Positions 1 to 5,204 of a stretch of DNA of 5,513 nucleotides are shown piece after piece. Both the position numbers and the translations under genes were made by a program. The stretch covers positions 1-5,513 of the forward strand of contig JAESUF010000353.1 in NCBI GenBank assembly GCA_016763215.1. The letters are read 5' to 3'. How positions within the stretch are numbered: position 1 is the first letter of the stretch; every line of letters begins with the position of its first letter. The notes beneath the pieces are model-generated. The model saw only the letters and a list, made by a program, of their open reading frames with translations. It searched no databases and was not told where the DNA came from. Source of the DNA: Flavobacteriaceae bacterium. GTDB lineage: Bacteria > Bacteroidota > Bacteroidia > Flavobacteriales > Flavobacteriaceae.

Positions 1-497
1 AAATCTTCATCAGCAAAATACGCCGTTCTTGCTAAATTGTAAATTTCATCTTTATCACCCGTTACTAGATTCCATTTGTTGGCGTTTATCTTATTCTCTA
101 TGGCATACTTCTTCAACTCAGAAACTGAATCTCTCCAGGGCATTACCGTATGTGAAAGCAATAAAATACCTCCGTCATTTTGGTATTCCTCTTGTAACGT
201 AGTCATATTTTTAGTGAGTCTAGGACAAATCCCCGGACAGGATACAAAAAAGAAATCCGCCACATAAATCTTACCTTCATATGTTTTTTGAGTTACGTCT
301 TCTCCATTTTGGTTCACAAATGAAAACTCAGGTATGGTATGAATTTCATTGTAGCGAGCACTTTCCTCACCAATCCATTCGGGAGTAAATGTAGCCGTAT
401 TAAAAAAAGGCAGTGTTGTTGTTTTATCTACTTGCTTTTCTTTTTGACATGAGAAAAAGGCAATGGCTATTACGAGTATATAACTATATTTTTTCAT
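1..497 (-). CDS. SCO1/SenC-family thioredoxin-fold lipoprotein, C-terminus outside the window
   Basis: SCO proteins are thioredoxin-fold copper chaperones or thiol reductases, best known for building the CuA centre of cytochrome c oxidase. I read 165 codons from ATG 497 to the window edge without a stop. The protein has a lipoprotein signal (lipobox FFSC, Cys17). After a linker comes IPEFSFVNQNGE (55-66), then KIYVADFFFVSCPGICP (76-92). The last segment contains the CxxxC copper site at Cys87 and Cys91 in the usual TxCPxxCP setting. MPWRDSVSELKKYA further on matches the family segment around DPxRDTPxxLxxYA. The third ligand, a C-terminal His, should lie beyond the window. The start overlaps the end of the MORN gene by 14 bases in another frame, so it is the third gene of that operon. 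Its presence there rather than beside oxidase genes suggests a role with the YHYH proteins or general copper handling. Confidence 0.93.
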   Translation of the reverse strand, partial: MKKYSYILVIAIAFFSCQKEKQVDKTTTLPFFNTATFTPEWIGEESARYNEIHTIPEFSFVNQNGEDVTQKTYEGKIYVADFFFVSCPGICPRLTKNMTTLQEEYQNDGGILLLSHTVMPWRDSVSELKKYAIENKINANKWNLVTGDKDEIYNLARTAYFADED

Positions 498-1050
498 CGA
501 TAACATTTACAGTATAACATTTTTTCAATCCTATGAGCCCAAATCTCTCTCCATCTTTCACCACATAATTGGCTCTGATATTTCCATTCATCAACCACAT
601 CTTTTGCGATCCATTTTCTTTTCCATTGATATAATTAAATTCTTTTAACGCTTGTCCGTTCTGATACCATTCTTTAAAGGTTCCATGATACACTCCTTTT
701 TCATTATAATGGTATTCAAATTTTAAAGCTCCATTTTTCCAAAAACCTTTGTGTACTCCTACTTTCAATCCTTTCTTATAAAACCGTTCTTCAGCAAGTG
801 TATCATTCAAATACTTTTTGGTTTCTTTTCCTTGTTTTTTTCCTGCAACATATTCACATAAATTTTCAGTCTCATTAACAGCATCATACTGCTCAAGAGT
901 TCCATAAAAGGGAACATCCTTATAGAACAACGTTCCATTATCGAGCTTCAAACTTTCATTATCTGACTTGAGACTTAAAAATTCAGGTTGTTGGTTCTCC
1001 ATGCAAGAGGAGAAACTAACCATAAAAACAAAGACTATAATTTTCTTCAA
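484..1050 (-). CDS. MORN-2 repeat lipoprotein (YwqK-like), TTG start
   Basis: This 188-residue lipoprotein (lipobox FSSC, Cys16) contains four to five tandem MORN-2-type repeats between about residues 69 and 178. They have the pattern G-x-x-x-G, then W/Y-x-x-G-x-L, then a charged strand and N-G. Examples are KNGALKFEYHYNEKG, QNGQALKEFNYINGK and MNGNIRANYVVKDG. Such repeats form beta-hairpins and mediate surface or protein contacts; no enzyme residues are visible. The start is TTG at 1050. The frame is closed by a TAA at 1062-1060 with no ATG after it, and the next Met (residue 10) would cut the signal peptide, so TTG is the credible start. It begins one base after the YHYH stop and its own end overlaps SCO by 14 bases, so translation of the three is probably coupled. 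Databases often label such proteins YwqK-family antitoxin, but no toxin gene is adjacent and the lipoprotein signal argues against that role. Confidence 0.82.
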   Translation of the reverse strand: MKKIIVFVFMVSFSSCMENQQPEFLSLKSDNESLKLDNGTLFYKDVPFYGTLEQYDAVNETENLCEYVAGKKQGKETKKYLNDTLAEERFYKKGLKVGVHKGFWKNGALKFEYHYNEKGVYHGTFKEWYQNGQALKEFNYINGKENGSQKMWLMNGNIRANYVVKDGERFGLIGLKKCYTVNVIDEKI

Positions 1051-1051
1051 A

Positions 1052-1828
1052 CTATTGAGTTATATTTCCTGGGGTACCAAAATATCCATTCCCATTAATA
1101 TATGGATCTTCGTTTGGTGTTACGTGATAATGGTAAATTCCATTCGGAAATTCTGTTGTGGCACTGATATGACCATGGTATTCATCTAAATCTGAATTCG
1201 TGATTGTAGCTCCGTTTTCAACTGGACCGTATACTGGAAATCCGTCTGCTAATAAACCTAAAAAAGCACTATCACCAAATTGATCTGTTAACGAAGTAGG
1301 CTCTACATGGTAATGGTACATCCCTGTATTTTGTGGATGCCCTAACCATTGATCGAAACTATCAATCTCATTAGTAAGTGCTAGGTTGTTTGGACCGGCA
1401 TATTGATTAAAAAACACCACTCCATTTCTTGAAATCCCTATAGGTCCTAACGAAGTAGCTTCCTTTGTTGTCGCTTCAGAAGGACTTAATGTAATGGTAA
1501 AAGTGACATTCTGCGTGCTTATTTGATTTGGATTCAAATTGAAACTTGTGTTTGTGCCATTGTACACTTCATACAGCGAATTATTTGTTGGCCAATATGG
1601 GCTTGTATGGTTGGGTAAGTTTGTGGTAGTGAAAGTCACTGTATTTCCATTTACTGAATACGAAACCGCCGCCATTCCATCAAACATCGATAGTATTGAC
1701 GTAATATCATAAGAAGTCGTATCTACTGGATCGGTTACTACTACTTCTTCACTATTTGAACTGCACCCTGTAATTAACAATAGTACTATGAACCCTGCCA
1801 TTACTATTTTTATGTACTCTTTTTTCAT
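1052..1828 (-). CDS. YHYH-domain lipoprotein (short form)
   Basis: This 258-residue lipoprotein has lipobox LITGC (Cys22) followed by a Ser/Glu-rich tether. It carries the YHYH tetrapeptide twice, at 171-174 (GMYHYHVEP) and 232-235 (GIYHYHVTP). Between them lie ADGFPVYGP (194-202) and the DLDEYHGH segment (213-220), both typical of the family. The upstream half (about 40-120) is beta-rich, with a LPNHT site at 71-75 that matches IPNHK of the large YHYH protein. The two proteins are therefore paralogs with the same landmark order, but this one lacks EF-hands and is lipid-anchored. It is the first gene after putative promoter copy A. The next gene begins one base after its stop codon. The biochemical role of the family is unknown; the paired YHYH motifs and extra histidines make a metal site plausible. 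Confidence 0.9.
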   Translation of the reverse strand: MKKEYIKIVMAGFIVLLLITGCSSNSEEVVVTDPVDTTSYDITSILSMFDGMAAVSYSVNGNTVTFTTTNLPNHTSPYWPTNNSLYEVYNGTNTSFNLNPNQISTQNVTFTITLSPSEATTKEATSLGPIGISRNGVVFFNQYAGPNNLALTNEIDSFDQWLGHPQNTGMYHYHVEPTSLTDQFGDSAFLGLLADGFPVYGPVENGATITNSDLDEYHGHISATTEFPNGIYHYHVTPNEDPYINGNGYFGTPGNITQ

Positions 1829-1854
1829 CCTATTTGGTTTTAAATTCTATATAG

Positions 1855-1883
1855 TTAGATGCGTAAATTTAAAATAACTTGCG
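1855..1883 (-). promoter_or_regulatory. Putative ECF sigma promoter, copy A (before the small YHYH gene)
   Basis: On the coding strand CGCAAGTT (1883-1876) and GCATCTAA (1862-1855) are separated by 13 bases. Both boxes are identical to copy B, and the spacer differs. It lies 12 bases after the stop of the large YHYH gene and 26 bases before the ATG at 1828, which predicts a leader of about 20 bases. It would drive YHYH, MORN-repeat lipoprotein and SCO as one transcript. An ATGCG/CGCAT inverted repeat overlaps the two boxes in this copy only, so it is not part of the shared motif. Confidence 0.72.
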
Positions 1884-1895
1884 CATTCTTAAAAA

Positions 1896-3068
1896 TTAGT
1901 TTCTTCTATTTCTTCTTCTTTGATTGTTTGGTTTGGGAGCTTTCTCTAGTTCCTTTTTTGTGATAAAACCATCTTTATTGGTATCTATCACATCAAAATG
2001 CTCTTTCAATGGTCCTTTTGCCTCTTTTTCACTAATCTTTCCGTCTTTATTGGCATCCATCATTTTTAAAATTTCTTTTGCACTTGGACCTTGTCTTCTA
2101 TTGTTTTGCTTGCTCCCGAATTTATTCCTTGCCATTCTTCTTCCTCCATTACCTAAGATTCCACCACCAACGGCAAAATCTTTACTTGGCGTACCTACGA
2201 AGTAACGTGGTAGTGATGGAAAATCATCAGTAATCACATAGTAGTAGGTTCCGTTTGGGAACTCTGGCGTAATTCCGAATCTTCCATTGGCAATATCTAA
2301 ATCGCCTAAACCTTCCACAAACTCAAAATCGCGCACATAGGTTCCATCATAGACTCCATCTGGAGCTGTTTTGCCATTTCCAGGCCTGTTTCCTTTTTTT
2401 AATTGATAGCTAGAAACTAGAGAAACAATCTCACTGCTTGTATTGGTTGGGTCTTTATACCCATATTTATAATAGATAGGAAATCCGTCTGCTGCCCAAC
2501 CTACTTGTGACATTGATTTACTCGTTACCTCTTTAATAAACTCCCAAGGAGTTCCATGATAATGGTATTCTCCTGTTGGCTGTACATGTGCATTGTTGCA
2601 ATCGTCACCAAGATTTACAGCGGTACTCAAAGCTTCCAATGCCCATTCTGAATTCATATGCTCTCCTCTTCCTCCAAAAAATTCTGCGGCTGTTGGTTCT
2701 AATTTTACTCCATTTAAAGCCACCCCAAATTCATATGCTGGGAATCCTTTTCCAAATCCATCTGCGGAAACATCAATCAACTTACCTGTCTTTTTGGGAT
2801 TTACTGGAATGTTATAACTCTTTTGTTGTTCGCTAATCGTATTTGGGTTTCCTGGGTTTGGAAATGCGCCTACTTTATGATTTGGAATTGCATTGGACGT
2901 AATAATTCTAGAATCTCCTTTTGTTAGAATCTCAACTTTATTTTTCTGATTCAAGGTTGTTGTACACTTAATTCCGTCGGTTACGGAAAAGGTTCCATTT
3001 TTATTCTGCGCATTTATAGCAACACTAAAAATAAGTACCGTAGCTATTGCTATTATTTTATTTTTCAT
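1896..3068 (-). CDS. Secreted YHYH-domain protein with two C-terminal EF-hands
   Basis: This 390-residue exported protein has a type I signal peptide (about residues 1-20, cleavage after AINA). The body is a YHYH domain, a family of unknown function named for its tetrapeptide, seen here at 168-171 (GEYHYHGTP). Other family landmarks are IPNHKVG.FPNPGNPN (61-76), WAADGFPIYY (191-200) and DLDIANGRFG followed by TPEFPNGTYYYV (256-278). At that last site the small paralog at 1828-1052 has YHYH where this protein has YYYV. After a Gly-rich stretch come two canonical EF-hand loops, DANKDGKISEKE (338-349) and DTNKDGFITKKE (362-373), so calcium binding is likely. The tail (383-390) is Arg/Asn-rich. 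The gene follows the peroxidase by 11 bases and is probably in its operon. Function is unknown; conserved His residues suggest metal binding by inference only. Confidence 0.9.
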   Translation of the reverse strand: MKNKIIAIATVLIFSVAINAQNKNGTFSVTDGIKCTTTLNQKNKVEILTKGDSRIITSNAIPNHKVGAFPNPGNPNTISEQQKSYNIPVNPKKTGKLIDVSADGFGKGFPAYEFGVALNGVKLEPTAAEFFGGRGEHMNSEWALEALSTAVNLGDDCNNAHVQPTGEYHYHGTPWEFIKEVTSKSMSQVGWAADGFPIYYKYGYKDPTNTSSEIVSLVSSYQLKKGNRPGNGKTAPDGVYDGTYVRDFEFVEGLGDLDIANGRFGITPEFPNGTYYYVITDDFPSLPRYFVGTPSKDFAVGGGILGNGGRRMARNKFGSKQNNRRQGPSAKEILKMMDANKDGKISEKEAKGPLKEHFDVIDTNKDGFITKKELEKAPKPNNQRRRNRRN

Positions 3069-3079
3069 CGCTGTTTCAT

Positions 3080-4267
3080 TTAGTTATTTATAAAAGGATC
3101 TGAATATTTTGTGTCTATTATAAAATTGGTATCGGTCAGTGTTAATAAGAAATCTATCAGGCCTTGTCTTTCAGCAGGATTCAAGTTTAGCCTTCTCACT
3201 TGTCCTCCACCTACTCTCAGTCTATTGTCTAAATCTTGACTGTCTTGTATCCCATTGTTATAATGATCGACCACCTGCCCCAAAGTTGAAAATCTTCCAT
3301 CATGCATATACGGCGCTGTTAATTCTATATTTCTCAATGAACCTACCTTAAACTCTCCTCTATCTCCATTATTTCCTGTTACACCACCAACACCCAAATC
3401 TGTTAGCACAGCATCTAACCCATTGTTTCTGGCTCTATCCCCTACAAAAGCGTTTGTATCATGACAATCTGAACATCGTGTTCTATTGCTGAAAAACAAA
3501 TTTTTACCTACGTTTTCAGACTGTGTGAAATTTGGAAAATCATTTTGTGGGTTATTCACTTGTGCTATTCCGGCATCGTATTTCGATTGATAAGAAACCA
3601 TCGATCTTACAAACTGAGCTAATGCCAAAGAAATTCTATTGCTTGTTACCGTACCATCTCCGAAAGCTCTCGTAAATAGAATCTCATAGTACTCTTCTGC
3701 CCCTACCTTACCGACCAACTCATCTAATGTTAATCCCATTTCTACAGCATCTTGAATTGGCATTAATACTTGATCTTCTAAAGTTGCCGCTCTTTCATCC
3801 CAAAAAAACCGTCCATTACTATAATATTTTGCATTGGACAACCCCATCGAGTTTCTTCCAGTTAATCCACCATCAAAGCCAAAACTTAAAATATTAGAAT
3901 CTGAAAACCCTTTTGCTTGATCGTGGCATGAAGCACAGGATATGGTATTATTTGCAGATAGTTTTTTATCATAAAATAGTACTCTCCCTAATGTGGCTCC
4001 AGCATCTGTAATTATATTGTTGTCTGGAGTATTGTCTTCATCTCTTAAATCATTGTTTAAGAAATAGCCAGGCAGCGCAATATTTGCATAGTTGAATAAA
4101 TTCGTTGGTAGATTAAGCGTTAGAGCTAAAATGTCATCATCGGTGGTGGTATCTCCAACATCTGCATCTATATCACCATCATTCGTAATAGCGATATAAT
4201 CATCAGTACTACATGCTAAAAAACTACTCAGTACTACTGCTAAAAATAAAAATTTTAAAATCCTCAT
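3080..4267 (-). CDS. Diheme cytochrome c peroxidase / MauG-family lipoprotein
   Basis: The family uses two covalently bound c-type hemes to reduce hydrogen peroxide (classical CcpA) or to oxidise a partner protein (MauG, MbnH). This 395-residue protein has a lipoprotein signal (lipobox SFLAC, Cys19), then an acidic linker (about 20-48). Two heme-binding motifs follow: CASCH at 111-115 and CSDCH at 265-269. Other family landmarks are LGRVLFYDKKLS (93-104), FFWDERAATLEDQ (154-166), Glu176 in the VEMG segment where the family's acid residue lies, and TAPYMHDGRF (317-326). In VVDHYNNG (332-339) Tyr336 appears to occupy the position where classical peroxidases have the Met ligand of the second heme, which would place it on the MauG-like side; this alignment is from memory. 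It sits alone behind a putative ECF promoter and 11 bases before a YHYH gene, so it is probably co-expressed with that gene. Confidence 0.93.
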   Translation of the reverse strand: MRILKFLFLAVVLSSFLACSTDDYIAITNDGDIDADVGDTTTDDDILALTLNLPTNLFNYANIALPGYFLNNDLRDEDNTPDNNIITDAGATLGRVLFYDKKLSANNTISCASCHDQAKGFSDSNILSFGFDGGLTGRNSMGLSNAKYYSNGRFFWDERAATLEDQVLMPIQDAVEMGLTLDELVGKVGAEEYYEILFTRAFGDGTVTSNRISLALAQFVRSMVSYQSKYDAGIAQVNNPQNDFPNFTQSENVGKNLFFSNRTRCSDCHDTNAFVGDRARNNGLDAVLTDLGVGGVTGNNGDRGEFKVGSLRNIELTAPYMHDGRFSTLGQVVDHYNNGIQDSQDLDNRLRVGGGQVRRLNLNPAERQGLIDFLLTLTDTNFIIDTKYSDPFINN

Positions 4268-4332
4268 AATACGATCTTTTAAGATTAAACAAAGAGTAAT
4301 TTTTTATCATTCCTTTTCTTTTGATTTAATCT

Positions 4333-4361
4333 TTAGATGTATGTTCTTGAGAAAACTTGTG
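4333..4361 (-). promoter_or_regulatory. Putative ECF sigma promoter, copy C (before the peroxidase gene)
   Basis: On the coding strand CACAAGTT (4361-4354) and ACATCTAA (4340-4333) are separated by 13 bases. This differs from the other two copies at only two positions, G to A in each box, while the spacer is unrelated. It lies 7 bases after the stop of the CnrX-like gene and 65 bases before the peroxidase ATG, which predicts a leader of about 60 bases. It would drive the peroxidase and the large YHYH gene. The status as a promoter is inferred. Confidence 0.7.
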
Positions 4362-4368
4362 TTAGATT

Positions 4369-4836
4369 TTAAAAATCTTTCCTCGGCGGACCTCTTCGTT
4401 TTCCTTTAGGTTGTTGAGGACCTCTTTTGCGAAGTGCTTTTTCAATAATTTCATCAAACTTACTTACTTGGTCTGGAGTGCATATTTTTCGAACCTGTTT
4501 AAAAAAAGTAAAAAGCTCTTTATGCTTCGCAGTTTCTAATTCTCCCATTTTAAGAGCAATAGAATCTGGAGAAAAATTTTCTTTGTCAAATGAATTGAAT
4601 AAATCTTTCCTCAAATCTTTTAACTCACCATCGAATTGCTTCATCTGGTGACGGTGTAATTCATCTAAAAACAAAAAACGTTCTTTTTGTTCTTCTGTAA
4701 AATTTAACTCTTGAGTTAAAAAGTTCTCTTTTTGAGGACGGTCTTTTTTATCTGGCTTATTAATAATCATAAAGAGCAAACTAACATTTGCCATGATTAA
4801 TATAATTAAAAAAGTATATAGTAATTTTTTTCTCAT
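4369..4836 (-). CDS. Membrane-anchored Spy/CpxP/CnrX-like periplasmic protein, probable envelope (metal) sensor
   Basis: This 155-residue protein has an uncleaved-looking N-terminal membrane anchor (about residues 5-26) followed by a highly charged helical periplasmic domain. Two spaced motifs of the LTxxQ type typical of the CpxP/Spy/ZraP/CnrX fold are visible: LNFTEEQKERF (44-54) and CTPDQVSKF (119-127). Candidate metal ligands are His61 and His63 with Met65 (LHRHQM), Met97, His105 and Cys119. CnrX itself binds metal through His, Glu and Met on similar helices, but I cannot align the residues one to one here. The C-terminus is a basic, Pro/Gly/Arg-rich tail (138-155). The gene follows the anti-sigma gene by 4 bases, so the pair is co-transcribed and probably translationally coupled. 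It probably senses a periplasmic signal and relieves anti-sigma inhibition. A chaperone-like role, as in Spy, is the alternative. Confidence 0.75.
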   Translation of the reverse strand: MRKKLLYTFLIILIMANVSLLFMIINKPDKKDRPQKENFLTQELNFTEEQKERFLFLDELHRHQMKQFDGELKDLRKDLFNSFDKENFSPDSIALKMGELETAKHKELFTFFKQVRKICTPDQVSKFDEIIEKALRKRGPQQPKGKRRGPPRKDF

Positions 4837-4840
4837 ACCC

Positions 4841-5164
4841 TTAGTTTATTGAGATATTAGTACCTGAATCTAATTGGTATTCCTGTACAAAAGATTCGAT
4901 TCCTGAAATCTGTTCTTGGGAAGTTTCTGTGTTCGTAAATGAATAATAAATTGTTGCAGCATTGATACAAACAATCAATACCAACGATGCAAATTGAAGT
5001 TGCGGACTAAACCATTGAAAAGAAGGTTGTTTTACCTCTTTCTCTTGTTCAATCATATTCAATACTTTATTCTTGAAGAAAGGACTCACCTTTACCTCTT
5101 CAATTGAATCTAAAATATCTAACGTATTGTTGTTTCCCTTACTTTTATCTTTTATTGTTTTCAT
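4841..5164 (-). CDS. Small single-pass membrane protein, probable anti-sigma factor
   Basis: This 107-residue protein has a charged N-terminal part of about 55 residues, one hydrophobic segment at about 56-77 (FASLVLIVCINAATIYYSF) and a short acidic C-terminal tail. The layout suggests a cytoplasmic N-terminus and an external tail. The N-terminal stretch around residues 16-42 (LDILDSIEEV, then PFFKNKVLNMIEQ) is likely helical and resembles short sigma-binding segments of Bacteroidota anti-sigma proteins. No zinc-binding HxxxCxxC anti-sigma motif is present. It lies directly downstream of the ECF sigma gene and 4 bases before the CnrX-like gene. By analogy with CnrY, a small membrane anti-sigma, it probably holds the sigma factor inactive at the membrane. 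The role rests on position and topology, because the sequence is not diagnostic. Confidence 0.68.
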   Translation of the reverse strand: MKTIKDKSKGNNNTLDILDSIEEVKVSPFFKNKVLNMIEQEKEVKQPSFQWFSPQLQFASLVLIVCINAATIYYSFTNTETSQEQISGIESFVQEYQLDSGTNISIN

Positions 5165-5174
5165 CTGTAATTAA

Positions 5175-5203
5175 TTAGATGCAATATTTATTTAAAACTT
5201 GCG
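5175..5203 (-). promoter_or_regulatory. Putative ECF sigma promoter, copy B (before the anti-sigma gene)
   Basis: On the coding strand CGCAAGTT (5203-5196) and GCATCTAA (5182-5175) are separated by 13 bases. The same two boxes with the same spacing occur at 4361-4333 and 1883-1855. From CAAGTT to TCTAA there are 16 bases, the geometry of sigma-E-type promoters (GGAACTT, then TCTAA or similar). The motif begins one base after the sigma stop codon. Its -10 box ends only 10 bases before the ATG at 5164, so a transcript from here would have a leader of just a few bases. It would express the anti-sigma and sensor genes separately from sigma. Promoter function is inferred from recurrence, position and geometry. 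Confidence 0.72.
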
Positions 5204-5204
5204 T

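Noticed and set aside
76..267. Plus-strand open frame of 63 codons, and similar plus-strand frames at 968-1189, 1924-2205, 2576-2836, 2593-2817, 3139-3351 and 4427-4651
   Set aside because: Each lies antisense to a minus-strand gene with clear family motifs and none has a recognisable domain or start context.
1543..1550. AACTTGTG, a further match to the -35 box of the repeated motif (reverse strand CACAAGTT)
   Set aside because: No TTAGATG partner lies at the required 13-base distance, and it sits inside the small YHYH coding region.
1860..1887. ATGCG/CGCAT inverted repeat around the spacer of promoter copy A
   Set aside because: The 5-bp arms with an 18-base AT-rich loop are too weak for a terminator, and copies B and C do not share it. 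A copy-specific operator cannot be excluded.
4273..4285. ATCTT-TT-AAGAT inverted repeat near the peroxidase start
   Set aside because: The arms are short with a two-base centre and there is no adjacent T-run or GC stem, so neither terminator nor operator can be supported.
4268..4332. Bacteroidota housekeeping promoter (TTTG / TAnnTTTG) before the peroxidase
   Set aside because: The closest match (TACTCTTTG) has the wrong internal spacing and no convincing upstream TTTG box.
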